Positions 17,979 through 25,540 of a DNA stretch of 64,000 nt are shown piece after piece. Below the pieces are notes generated by a model. That model did not search any database and was not told the DNA's origin. It worked only from the letters and a program-made list of their open reading frames with translations. A program made the translations under genes and the position numbers. The stretch is from CAYNHT01 sp964397485 (GTDB lineage: Bacteria; Bacillota_I; Bacilli_A; RF39; UBA660), in the NCBI GenBank assembly GCA_964397485.1, contig CAYNHT010000001.1, positions 124,001-188,000 of the forward strand, read 5' to 3'. Positions within the stretch are counted from its first letter, which is position 1, and each line of letters begins with the position of its first letter.

Positions 17979-19349
17979 ATGAAAATTATTAATAATATTG
18001 ATCAAACAATTTTTCGTGAATACGATTTAAGAGGTATTTACGGTAAAGAAATTACTGAGGATGTAGCCTACACTATAGGAAAAAGTTATGGTACATATAT
18101 TAAAAAGGAGAACAACAAAAAAGCAATTATTGGGTATGATAATCGTGAATCATCACCAATTTTATCTAATGCATTAATAAAGGGAATTACTGAAAGTGGA
18201 GTAGATGTAATTAATATTGGATTAGTTACTACACCAATGTATTATTTTGCTAGATATCACTATCAAATTAATACTGGAATTATGATTACAGCAAGTCATA
18301 ATCCAAAAGAATATAATGGTTTTAAAATGGCTTTCTCTGAAATAGGAAACGCATACGGGCAACTTATTACCGATTTTAGAGATTTTACGAATAAATGTGA
18401 ATTTGATAGCGGACAAGGTAATGTGGAAGAACGAGACATCCGCAACGATTATATAGATTTAATAAAAAATTCTATTGACTTTGGCGATAAACCAATAAAA
18501 GCTGTTGTTGATTGTGGTAATGGTACTGGTTCTATTATTGTTAAAGATGTAATGGATGCATTAAATATTGAATATTATCCACTTTACTGTGAAAGTGATA
18601 GTAATTTCCCTAATCATCATCCAGATCCTTCAGTTCATAAGAATATGGTTGATTTAGGTAAAAAAGTAATTGAATTAGGTTATAATTTGGGAATTGGTAT
18701 CGATGGTGATGCTGATAGAATAGGTATTGTTGATGAAAAAGGTAATATTATAGGTGCCGATTTATATATGCTTATAGTATATCGTAATATTGCATCTAAA
18801 ATGCGTAATAAGAAAGCATTATTTGATGTAAAATGTTCTAAAACATTAATCGATGAATTAGATAAATTAAATATTGAAAAAGTAATGTATCGAACTGGAA
18901 ATTCATATATGAATATGATGATGCAGGAAGGTGATTTTGATTTTGGTGGTGAGTATGCTGGACATATATACTTTAGAGATAAATTCCCAGGATTTGATGA
19001 TGGTATATATGCAGGTTTAAGATTAATCGAAATATTATCTAAGACTGATAGACCATTAAGTTCTCTACTTGAAGGCATTAATACATACTATTCAACTGAA
19101 GAATTAAAATTTAAAGTTACTGATGAAAGTAAGTTTGATATTGTTGAGAAAGTAAAACAATATTGTATTAATAAAGGCTATTCATTTATCGATATTGATG
19201 GAGTAAGGGTTGAATTCGAAGATGGATGGGTTTTAATTAGAGTTTCAAATACTGGTCCTAATTTAACATCTAGATTTGAAGCAAATAGTAAAGAAAGACT
19301 AGATGAACTTCAAACAGAATTTGTTAATTTACTAAATACATTAATTTGA
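17979..19349 (+). CDS. Phosphomannomutase/phosphoglucomutase
   Basis: Alpha-D-phosphohexomutase of 456 residues that interconverts hexose 1- and 6-phosphates for sugar-nucleotide and envelope polysaccharide synthesis. All four domain signatures are present: active-site phosphoserine loop TASHNPKEYNGFK (about residue 105), metal loop DGDADRIG (about 245), sugar-binding loop GGEYAGHIYF (about 322), and phosphate-binding loop RVSNTGPNLTSR near the C-terminus. The Glu-Tyr sugar loop of the PMM/PGM (ManB/AlgC-like) subgroup suggests dual specificity. AGGAGG precedes the ATG; the next gene overlaps its stop by one base. Confidence 0.93.
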   Translation: MKIINNIDQTIFREYDLRGIYGKEITEDVAYTIGKSYGTYIKKENNKKAIIGYDNRESSPILSNALIKGITESGVDVINIGLVTTPMYYFARYHYQINTGIMITASHNPKEYNGFKMAFSEIGNAYGQLITDFRDFTNKCEFDSGQGNVEERDIRNDYIDLIKNSIDFGDKPIKAVVDCGNGTGSIIVKDVMDALNIEYYPLYCESDSNFPNHHPDPSVHKNMVDLGKKVIELGYNLGIGIDGDADRIGIVDEKGNIIGADLYMLIVYRNIASKMRNKKALFDVKCSKTLIDELDKLNIEKVMYRTGNSYMNMMMQEGDFDFGGEYAGHIYFRDKFPGFDDGIYAGLRLIEILSKTDRPLSSLLEGINTYYSTEELKFKVTDESKFDIVEKVKQYCINKGYSFIDIDGVRVEFEDGWVLIRVSNTGPNLTSRFEANSKERLDELQTEFVNLLNTLI

Positions 19350-20056
19350 TGATTTTGGATAATTGGACTAAAAAGGATTATCAATCTTTTTTAGATTTAT
19401 TAGAAAACAATATTGATTTAGATTATCAACAATTTCATAAAAATTTATTAAACTCTGATATTAATTTTTTTGGTGTTAGAACACCAATTTTAAAAAATAT
19501 TGCCTCATATATAAGCAAGGGGAATTATAACGAATTTATTACTTTAAATCAGCATAATAGTTATGAAGAAATTATTATTCATGGCTTAATTATTGGATAT
19601 GTTAAAGAAGATATAAATATTATAAGAAACATGCTAGATAATTTTATTCCTTATATAAATAATTGGGCAATTAATGACATTGTTGCTGCTAATATGAAAG
19701 TATTTAAAAACGAGCAAGAAGCTGGATTTATTATAATAAATGAATACTTAAAATCTAATAATAATTGGACTATAAGATTTGGATTGATATTACTATTGGA
19801 TCATTATATAAATGATAAATATATAAATAAACTATTAGATATTAGTTGTGACATTAAAAGTGATGATTATTACGTAAAAATGGCAATTTCCTGGCTTTTA
19901 TCTATTTGTTATATCAAATATCCAGATACAACTGAAAGTGTCTTTAAAAGGCAAGTATTAGATAAATGGACTAATAACAAAGCTATTCAAAAAATAAGAG
20001 AATCATATCGAGTAACTGCTAAACAAAAAGAAAGCCTAATTAAATATAAAATGTAA
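19349..20056 (+). CDS. DNA alkylation repair protein, AlkD-like HEAT-repeat glycosylase
   Basis: A 235-residue all-helical protein of the AlkC/AlkD family, which removes alkylated bases with a HEAT-like superhelix. Supporting features are the N-terminal GVRTPILKNIA stretch (family pattern GVr.p.lR.iA), the central NNWAINDIVAA motif and the region IRFGLILLLDHY. The Trp/Asp pair used by AlkD for base excision is likely in NNWTIRFG and in the NDI stretch, but I cannot assign it exactly. The start ATG overlaps the preceding TGA (TGATG), so it is translationally coupled to the phosphohexomutase with no obvious functional link. Confidence 0.8.
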   Translation: MILDNWTKKDYQSFLDLLENNIDLDYQQFHKNLLNSDINFFGVRTPILKNIASYISKGNYNEFITLNQHNSYEEIIIHGLIIGYVKEDINIIRNMLDNFIPYINNWAINDIVAANMKVFKNEQEAGFIIINEYLKSNNNWTIRFGLILLLDHYINDKYINKLLDISCDIKSDDYYVKMAISWLLSICYIKYPDTTESVFKRQVLDKWTNNKAIQKIRESYRVTAKQKESLIKYKM

Positions 20057-20066
20057 TAACATAGGT

Positions 20067-20101
20067 AAAAACCTCGCATAATATATTATGGGAGGTTTTT
20101 T
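20067..20101 (+). promoter_or_regulatory. 34-bp inverted repeat that contains the dps ribosome site
   Basis: AAAAACCTC (20067-20075) pairs with GAGGTTTTT (20092-20100). The inside, CATAATA/TATTATG (20077-20090), is a perfect palindrome, leaving only a G/G mismatch over 34 bases. The GGGAGG ribosome site of dps lies in the 3' arm, and the arm ends in T6 like a terminator. It could end the upstream operon, mask dps translation, or bind a repressor. Confidence 0.6.
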
Positions 20102-20557
20102 ATGAAAAATTGTTTCAATAATGCTGATATGAGTGATATATTAAATGAGTATTTATCTAATTTAAAAGTGTTAAATAACAACCTTTATAATTTACATTTT
20201 AATGTAGTAGGGGAAGACTTTTTTCAAGTACATGAAAAATTGCAAGAATATTATGAACAAGTAGCAATTATGTATGATGATATAGCAGAACGCATTAAAA
20301 TGTTAGGTAAATTTCCAATTACATCCCTTGTAGAATATGAAGAAAGTTCTACAATTAAGTCAATGATAAGTCAAGACTATACTATACAACAAGCATTTGA
20401 GGTTGTCGTTAATGATTTTAATTTTATGTTAGACTTTAGTAATGCTATTTATACATATGCTAATGAAATTGATGATGCTAATACAATCGATCTTATGACG
20501 GAAAATATAAGATTTTTTGAAAAACAATTATGGATGTTAAAAGCTAGTTTAAAATAA
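20102..20557 (+). CDS. dps: Dps-family ferritin-like protein
   Basis: A 151-residue Dps/MrgA-like protein that oxidises and stores iron in a 12-subunit shell and protects DNA in stress. The family pattern is clear: NLHFNVVGEDFFQVHEKLQEYY holds the inter-subunit ferroxidase His and Asp/Glu ligands in the first helices, and MYDDIAERI supplies further acidic residues. Length fits the short Gram-positive forms without a DNA-binding tail. The SD lies in the 3' arm of the inverted repeat upstream, suggesting control of transcription or translation. A ZIP metal transporter follows. Confidence 0.93.
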   Translation: MKNCFNNADMSDILNEYLSNLKVLNNNLYNLHFNVVGEDFFQVHEKLQEYYEQVAIMYDDIAERIKMLGKFPITSLVEYEESSTIKSMISQDYTIQQAFEVVVNDFNFMLDFSNAIYTYANEIDDANTIDLMTENIRFFEKQLWMLKASLK

Positions 20558-20579
20558 AAGTTTTACTTTTATTTTTTTT
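20551..20579 (+). terminator. Intrinsic terminator after dps
   Basis: 10-bp stem AAAATAAAAG / CTTTTATTTT, loop TTTTA, T tail. It begins in the last codons of dps. Confidence 0.7.
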
Positions 20580-20610
20580 GTTTTATCATATATTTTATAT
20601 AGGTGATACT

Positions 20611-21366
20611 ATGAGTAATATTCTATATGGATTTATCCTAACAACCATTGCTGGACTGTCTACATTACTTGGAGCAATTATAATTTTTTTTATAAAGAAA
20701 AAAAGTGATAATATTATTATAGGAGCATTAAGCTTTGCATCTGGAGTAATGATAACTATATCACTCATAGATCTAATACCCGAATCAATTAATTTATTAA
20801 GTACAAAATTTGTACTATTTCCAACAATGGTCATAAGTTCAATTTTCGTGGTTGTAGGAATACTATTTTCAATTTTAATAGAAAAATATTTGCCTGATAA
20901 TACATCAAAAAATAGTAGTCTGTATAGGGTAGGTATAATTTCAATGCTAGCTATTATTCTGCACAATATACCTGAAGGTATAGCAACTTTTATGACAACA
21001 ACAACCGATATTAAATTAGGTGTATCATTATGTGTTGCAATTGCATGCCATAACATTCCAGAAGGAATTAGTATAGCAACACCAATATATTATTCCACTA
21101 ATAAAAAAAGAAAAGCATTACTGTACACTTTTATCTCAGGTTTATCAGAACCATTTGGTGCTTTAATAGCATATTTTTTCTTAAGTAAGTATGTTAATAA
21201 TGCAATTATGGGCATTCTTTTAGCTATTATTGCAGGGATAATGTTACATATATCTTTTTATGAACTATTACCAACAGCCAAAAAATATCATAATTACCGT
21301 ATATTTTACTTATTTTTAATAATAGGTTGTATATTTATGATAATAAACCACCTACTTTTTAATTAA
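20611..21366 (+). CDS. ZIP-family metal transporter (ZupT-like)
   Basis: Zinc/iron uptake permease of 251 residues with about eight transmembrane helices. The two metal-site helices carry HNIPEG (about 119-124) and a second HNIPEG (about 144-149), and a Glu in GLSEPFGAL follows, which is the GufA/ZupT pattern. A variable loop between helices 3 and 4 is short and lacks the His-rich stretch of many ZIP proteins. I chose ATG 20611 with TAGGTGAT upstream; an in-frame ATG at 20578 lies in the dps terminator. Its place after dps suggests iron or manganese handling, but ZIP proteins are broad in specificity. Confidence 0.92.
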   Translation: MSNILYGFILTTIAGLSTLLGAIIIFFIKKKSDNIIIGALSFASGVMITISLIDLIPESINLLSTKFVLFPTMVISSIFVVVGILFSILIEKYLPDNTSKNSSLYRVGIISMLAIILHNIPEGIATFMTTTTDIKLGVSLCVAIACHNIPEGISIATPIYYSTNKKRKALLYTFISGLSEPFGALIAYFFLSKYVNNAIMGILLAIIAGIMLHISFYELLPTAKKYHNYRIFYLFLIIGCIFMIINHLLFN

Positions 21367-21395
21367 CATAAATGAAGAAGAGGGGAGATAATAAT

Positions 21396-21424
21396 AAAAG
21401 AGATACAATGTATCTCTTTTATTT
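21396..21424. terminator. Bidirectional terminator
   Basis: Perfect 11-bp stem AAAAGAGATAC / GTATCTCTTTT with loop AAT, between the ZIP gene and the convergent small gene. Confidence 0.88.
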
Positions 21425-21434
21425 GGGCTAAGCG

Positions 21435-21638
21435 CTAATCTCTTAATTCAAACGAATGTTCATTATTTTCGTCAAGTTCAAAAGAATCAGTTGATTTAAC
21501 ATCGAAACCAACATTTTGACGGTTAGAAACATTTGTCTTATTAGTATTAGTAACACAACCTTTTACATTATTATTGTTGTTGTTTTTGGCTCTATTGTTA
21601 CTATTACCATTAGATTGCACGTTCTTATTTCTTTTCAT
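21435..21638 (-). CDS. Small Asn-rich hydrophilic protein
   Basis: 67 residues, with no hydrophobic segment. The first half is basic and very rich in Asn, including a run of six; the second half is acidic, with the near-repeat SFELDENN and SFELRD at the end. One Cys. A GGGTGAT ribosome site lies upstream and a strong terminator downstream. The composition recalls small spore-coat or gamma-type acid-soluble spore proteins. That is only a resemblance, though sporulation genes are present in the window. Confidence 0.65.
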   Translation of the reverse strand: MKRNKNVQSNGNSNNRAKNNNNNNVKGCVTNTNKTNVSNRQNVGFDVKSTDSFELDENNEHSFELRD

Positions 21639-21781
21639 TCTATCACCCAGTAATATTATGAGTAGAATTTAAAAAAATATTCTACATATATTAATTGTTA
21701 AAAATTGTTATTTTTAATAATAAGAAGGGAAGTATCAATCCACTACAATTTATAGAATATAAAAAGATTTAGAAAAAAAAC

Positions 21782-21813
21782 AAAAAAGCACGAACTATTG
21801 TTTGTGTTTTTTT
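21782..21813. terminator. Isolated terminator-like hairpin
   Basis: 14-bp stem with two G-U wobbles: 21782-21795 pairs with 21800-21813, loop TATT, T7 tail. No gene ends here on either strand. It may close a short unrecognised transcript from 21640-21780. Confidence 0.45.
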
Positions 21814-21870
21814 GAAAACTATGTTATAATTATCCTGTTAGGTATGGAAAATACATCAAGTTGCTAACAG
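21802..21870 (+). promoter_or_regulatory. Promoter and structured 5' leader of the DUF1508 gene
   Basis: TTGTGT (21802-21807) and TATAAT (21825-21830) are spaced 17 bases. The transcript should begin near 21837, at a hairpin CTGTTAG (21835-21841) / CTAACAG (21864-21870) that encloses a small GTAT/ATAC stem. The leader to the ATG at 22007 is about 170 nt. No known riboswitch class fits. The rest of 21640-22006 holds no gene I can support. Confidence 0.4.
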
Positions 21871-22006
21871 TGATTATATATTGAACAATTTAATAATATC
21901 ATTTTTATATACATTAAGTCAAGTGAAAAAAGAAATATATTATTATATCTGTAGTCGTTGTATAGTATTGATTGTTTTTCTTCTAGCTAGAAAGGAAGAA
22001 AGATTT

Positions 22007-22195
22007 ATGAATTTATATTTTGAAATTTACAGAAGTAGTAAAGATGGACTTTATTACTGGCGATTAAGAAAAAAAGAAGACCATGAGATAATTGCTACAG
22101 GTCATCAAGCATATTATACTGTTTCTTATGCTGAATTAGAAATCAAACAAGTAATTTCTGCTATGCCAACTACTACTATTGTAAAAAATATTTAA
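22007..22195 (+). CDS. Small YegP-like DUF1508-domain protein
   Basis: 62 residues that match one copy of the DUF1508/YegP unit: FEIYRSSKDGLYYWRLRKK, then an ATGHQ turn and a final helix. YegP-like proteins form a compact alpha/beta fold of unproven function. The usual sequence reads WrLka.NG.iia.s..Y; here the spacing is kept but the Asn-Gly turn is changed. ATG 22007 follows AGAAAGGAAG. The frame extends upstream to a TTG at 21881, but with hydrophobic low-complexity sequence and no ribosome site, so I reject that. Confidence 0.75.
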   Translation: MNLYFEIYRSSKDGLYYWRLRKKEDHEIIATGHQAYYTVSYAELEIKQVISAMPTTTIVKNI

Positions 22196-22199
22196 TAAT

Positions 22200-22240
22200 A
22201 AAAAAAGATAGACTACTCTAATATAGTCTATCTTTTTTTA
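22200..22240 (+). terminator. Strong intrinsic terminator
   Basis: 15-bp perfect stem AAAAAAGATAGACTA / TAGTCTATCTTTTTT with an 8-base loop, ending the DUF1508 transcript. Confidence 0.9.
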
Positions 22241-22517
22241 TTATTACTATACACATAAGTTAACATAATATACATTATAGGAAGTTGTTTAATTATCGTT
22301 TTATGTTATTAAATACCGTAATTATTATTATGTTTGTATAGTATTACATTGTAATTAAAATATTATGTATTATATTACAAGCCAATTTGATCATACTAAT
22401 ATCAAATCTTTATATAACTATTGTATCATACATTAATCATTATTAAATATTAAATTATGGCATTCATTATTACTAGAACTTCTTTATTAGCATTAACTAT
22501 ATCAAGGAGTAATTATT
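22241..22517. other. AT-rich intergenic stretch with an operator-like palindrome
   Basis: No coding frame with a ribosome site. It contains ATTACA-T-TGTAAT (22343-22355), a perfect 6-1-6 inverted repeat, and another ATTACA at 22374. It probably carries the promoter of the small membrane protein at 22518, but I see no clear -35/-10 pair. Confidence 0.35.
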
Positions 22518-22667
22518 ATGTGTTTTTTATTATTTATGTTTTTATTTATCATTTTTTTACCAGTTATAGTTATACTAATAATTATATTATTGCCGGTATT
22601 TTTGTTAATATGTTTTTTAAATTTAATATTTAGTTGTTTCAGTTGTAGTAATTGTAGAAGATATTAG
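22518..22667 (+). CDS. Small membrane protein with a C-terminal cysteine cluster
   Basis: 49 codons following AAGGAG with 7-base spacing. About 38 hydrophobic residues, enough for one long or two short helices, are interrupted by a Pro at 15 and another at 26. They are followed by the tail SCFSCSNCRRY with four Cys in eight residues. The cysteine tail could bind metal or be lipidated. I do not recognise a family. A terminator on the minus strand follows. Being short and AT-rich it could be a chance frame, but the ribosome site and the Cys pattern argue for a real gene. Confidence 0.55.
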   Translation: MCFLLFMFLFIIFLPVIVILIIILLPVFLLICFLNLIFSCFSCSNCRRY

Positions 22668-22688
22668 CCTTCTTTTAAATTTTTTAAT

Positions 22689-22717
22689 AAGAAAAAAGGG
22701 GACTTACCTCTCCTTTT
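22689..22717 (-). terminator. Intrinsic terminator of the HTH gene
   Basis: AAAAGGGGA (22694-22702) pairs with TCTCCTTTT (22709-22717) with one wobble; a T tract follows on the minus strand. The stem touches the stop codon. Confidence 0.8.
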
Positions 22718-23501
22718 AATAACTTGATACTTTTCTAGATTGAATTTCAGCTATTTTTTCTAATACTTCAGCAGCATTTTTTTCATTAATTTCCGTATAT
22801 CCTAGTTCTTTTAACGCTTGAACTTTAGCTGAATTGAGTTCTAAAGTACGACTCATCTTTTCTTCTATTTTATGTTCGATTTGATTAACGAATCTCTTAT
22901 GCGATTCAGCTATTTTAGATTTTGACGCTCCACCGTTATGATATAGTGTCATAGCTGAGAATAAGATACTCTCGAAAATAAACTGCTCGTCTTCATCGAA
23001 AGCGAATTCCAATGGTTTAACGAAACCTGCAGCTTTTGATATGTATCCTAACATATATTTTAGTTCACGGGAACTATCCATAGTTTGTAAAAAGTGATAC
23101 ATATATTTCAAAGTATTATACGCTTCTTGATCCTTTTCATCGTCCAATTTTTCTTTCATTAATTCAACAATATTACACATTAATTCTTTTTGTTTTTTAC
23201 CTAATCCGTTGAATATAACATTATTTTCATTTAATTCAGTTCGTGACGTGTTTTCAAACAAACTGTTAACACGAGTTTCAACATTCATGATGTAATCAGT
23301 GTCAACCTTGATATTGTCAATCTCATCGGCAGACTTAACACCTAATAAGTTTAATAGTAAAACTTTTTTGTCCTTTGGCCACTTGTTAATATCGTCTAGT
23401 TCTAAATAATTATAAATCATTTGTCTAGATACTCCTAAGAATTTTGCTAATTTAACTTTTGAAATGCCTAATTCATGTAAAATTTCATTTAATCTATCCA
23501 T
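22716..23501 (-). CDS. XRE-type helix-turn-helix DNA-binding protein
   Basis: 261 residues. The N-terminal HTH (about 1-55) reads LGISKVKLAKFLGVSRQMIYNYLE, a Cro/CI-type domain split by family use as LAKFLGVSRQ and the recognition helix. The rest (about 90-261) is helical and acidic with no motif I recognise, probably for dimerisation or sensing. AGGAGG lies upstream. A Xer-like or phage gene is not adjacent, so a phage origin is not indicated. The targets are unknown; the palindrome at 22343 is a possible one. Confidence 0.75.
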   Translation of the reverse strand: MDRLNEILHELGISKVKLAKFLGVSRQMIYNYLELDDINKWPKDKKVLLLNLLGVKSADEIDNIKVDTDYIMNVETRVNSLFENTSRTELNENNVIFNGLGKKQKELMCNIVELMKEKLDDEKDQEAYNTLKYMYHFLQTMDSSRELKYMLGYISKAAGFVKPLEFAFDEDEQFIFESILFSAMTLYHNGGASKSKIAESHKRFVNQIEHKIEEKMSRTLELNSAKVQALKELGYTEINEKNAAEVLEKIAEIQSRKVSSY

Positions 23502-23569
23502 ACTTTAAAACCTCCTACTATCATTTTATCACTTCTGTGTCAAATGTCAAGTGTAAAGCAATAGTATAC

Positions 23570-24676
23570 CTACAAATACCACAATTTTTTCCCGTTTTTG
23601 CGTACTTCTTTAATGATTCCACCACCTAGACACTCTTCACCTTGATAAAACACACATGCTTGGCCAGGTGTTACAGCTTTTGCTTTTGTTTCATATTTTA
23701 CAATTATAGTATCATCATTGATAAATTCTAATTCAACAGGTATTTCTTTTTGACGATATCTAAATTTAGCTGTACATTGGGTTGGTTTTTCTTCCCCTAT
23801 CCAATTTACAGTATCTATAACTGCTTCGTCTGTAAATAAGTATTCATTTTCATCATTAAACGCGATGTATAATATGTTTTTTTCAATGTCTTTCCCCACA
23901 ACGAAAGTTCTTTCTGTTTTATTACCAATATTAAGTCCTTTACGTTGACCAATTGTATAATACATTAAACCAACATGTTCACCTATTATTTCATTATTTT
24001 CCACATTGACTATTTTACCAGGATTATTAGGTAAATAGTTTTTTAAAAAATTAGTGAAATTACGTTCACCTATAAAACAGATTCCTGTTGAATCTTTTTT
24101 CTTTGCAGTAATCAAATCATATTCTAAAGCTATTTTTCTAACATCTTTTTTCTCTAATTCACCAACTGGGAATAATACATTAGATAATTGTTTTTTACTT
24201 AATTGTGATAAAAAGTAGGTTTGATCTTTATTGTCATCAATACCTTTTAACAATTTATTATCTTTTATTCTAGCATAGTGACCAGTTGCAATAAAATCAG
24301 CACCTAGTTTTAAAGCTTCTTTTACAAACATATCAAATTTAATATATTTGTTACACATTATATCTGGATTAGGAGTTCTACCTTTGCTTAATTCATCAAG
24401 AAAATACTTAAAAACATAATCCCAATACTCTTTAACAAAATCGATTCTATGTAAAGGAATATTTAATTTTTCACAAACCTTTAAAGCATCATTATAATCT
24501 TGTTCTTGTGGACATATGTTATTATTTAAGGTAGGATTACCTAAAATATCATTATTTATACTACTATCCCAATTACGCATAAAAAGGCCAATTACCTCAT
24601 AGCCTTGTTTTTGCAACAATATAGCTGCTACACTACTATCTACTCCACCACTCATGCCAATTACTACTTTTTTCAT
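23570..24676 (-). CDS. mnmA: tRNA-specific 2-thiouridylase MnmA
   Basis: Adds sulfur to U34 of tRNA Glu, Gln and Lys, using ATP and a persulfide from a cysteine desulfurase. 368 residues, normal length. PP-loop MSGGVDSSVAA is at the N-terminus. Catalytic cysteines lie in the MCNKYIKF stretch (about 103) and in STGICFIGERNF (about 200). The TPGQACVFY motif is near the C-terminus. ATG 24676 has GGTGAT upstream; a GTG three codons earlier coincides with that site. It stands alone between the HTH gene and spoIIM. Confidence 0.97.
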   Translation of the reverse strand: MKKVVIGMSGGVDSSVAAILLQKQGYEVIGLFMRNWDSSINNDILGNPTLNNNICPQEQDYNDALKVCEKLNIPLHRIDFVKEYWDYVFKYFLDELSKGRTPNPDIMCNKYIKFDMFVKEALKLGADFIATGHYARIKDNKLLKGIDDNKDQTYFLSQLSKKQLSNVLFPVGELEKKDVRKIALEYDLITAKKKDSTGICFIGERNFTNFLKNYLPNNPGKIVNVENNEIIGEHVGLMYYTIGQRKGLNIGNKTERTFVVGKDIEKNILYIAFNDENEYLFTDEAVIDTVNWIGEEKPTQCTAKFRYRQKEIPVELEFINDDTIIVKYETKAKAVTPGQACVFYQGEECLGGGIIKEVRKNGKKLWYL

Positions 24677-24705
24677 AAAAATCACCAGTAATATTATACC
24701 ACAAT

Positions 24706-25335
24706 TTATTTAATTAACGGTAATATTGTTTTTATAATAACTGGTGTAACAAAGACTTCTATTAATGTAGTAAGTAAAATACCCAACATACATATTGCTA
24801 GTACAATTAAATATTTATTTACTATAAATTTAAAATCTATTGTTTTCTTTTTAAATATAGCATCTATTATTCTTAAAGAAAAAGCAAAAGCATAAATAAT
24901 TAATAATATATATATAAAAAGATTGATTATTTGGTGTGGAAATATATATGCTAATGATAATAAACAACCTTTTAATTTATAATTTAAAATTATATTTGAA
25001 ATAGAGAATCCAATAATAAAAGCTTTAGTAAAATACATAAAAAGCATAATTGGTATTCCAACTACCGAAATTCCTAATAGCCATATTGATATAATAAATA
25101 TTAGGTTTGAAATAAAACTATTTTTGAATGCTGCTAAATAATCTAATTTATTAGAATCAATATTAGTTAGAAATTTAGCAATATAATCCTTTACTAATTC
25201 TTGATCCGTTTTACTTAATATTGTGACGAAAATAGCCCCTGTAGCAATTGCTATAATAGATAATCCCAATAAAAAAACGAGCATTTTTTTATTCAATTTT
25301 AACATTTCTTTTAGTTTGTCCAATTTCTTTTTCAT
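24706..25335 (-). CDS. spoIIM: Stage II sporulation protein M
   Basis: SpoIIM-type membrane protein, 209 residues with five hydrophobic segments. In endospore formers it is part of the DMP peptidoglycan-thinning complex needed for engulfment. Family-typical features are the FKNSFISNL stretch in the first extracytoplasmic loop and the YIFPHQIINLF segment (usual pattern lPHGiiE). GAGGTG lies 4 bases from the ATG. spoIID and spoIIP are not in the window. Confidence 0.88.
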   Translation of the reverse strand: MKKKLDKLKEMLKLNKKMLVFLLGLSIIAIATGAIFVTILSKTDQELVKDYIAKFLTNIDSNKLDYLAAFKNSFISNLIFIISIWLLGISVVGIPIMLFMYFTKAFIIGFSISNIILNYKLKGCLLSLAYIFPHQIINLFIYILLIIYAFAFSLRIIDAIFKKKTIDFKFIVNKYLIVLAICMLGILLTTLIEVFVTPVIIKTILPLIK

Positions 25336-25424
25336 GTGTCACCTCAATTAATAATATTAAAATTTCACTTTTTTATTCCATTTTAATGAAATTTATATTA
25401 TAATATTTATATTGAGGTGAATTT

Positions 25425-25511
25425 ATGAGATCAAGCATTAAAAAGGCAGTTGCAATTTTACTTTTGATAGCGATGATTGCTCTGTATATTTCATCATTTT
25501 TATTTTTATAG
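25425..25511 (+). CDS. 28-residue single-helix membrane peptide
   Basis: Starts at ATG 25425 after GAGGTG, with TATAAT at 25399-25404. Sequence type: a short basic head (RSSIKK) and one hydrophobic helix to the end. It is followed immediately by a strong terminator, so it forms a complete tiny transcription unit divergent from spoIIM. Its size and place recall small sporulation or membrane-regulator peptides. No homologue is known to me. Confidence 0.55.
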   Translation: MRSSIKKAVAILLLIAMIALYISSFLFL

Positions 25512-25540
25512 AAAAAAACGAATTAAATCGTTTTTTTTAA
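25511..25540. terminator. Bidirectional terminator
   Basis: 10-bp stem AAAAAAACGA / TCGTTTTTTT, loop ATTAAA, T8 tail. It serves the 28-residue gene and the convergent gene at 25537. Confidence 0.88.

Noticed and set aside
18680..19078. Minus-strand open frame of 132 codons inside the phosphohexomutase gene
   Set aside because: The plus strand encodes all family motifs here; the antisense frame has no start signals.
20077..20090. PerR box before dps
   Set aside because: The half sites ATAAT and ATTAT are separated by two bases, while the PerR consensus has one; kept only as a resemblance.
20595..21056. Minus-strand open frame of 153 codons inside the ZIP transporter
   Set aside because: Antisense of two metal-site helices; no ribosome site and no domain.
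22343..22355. BlaI/CopY-type operator
   Set aside because: TACA and TGTA are one base apart rather than two, and no beta-lactamase or copper gene is near.
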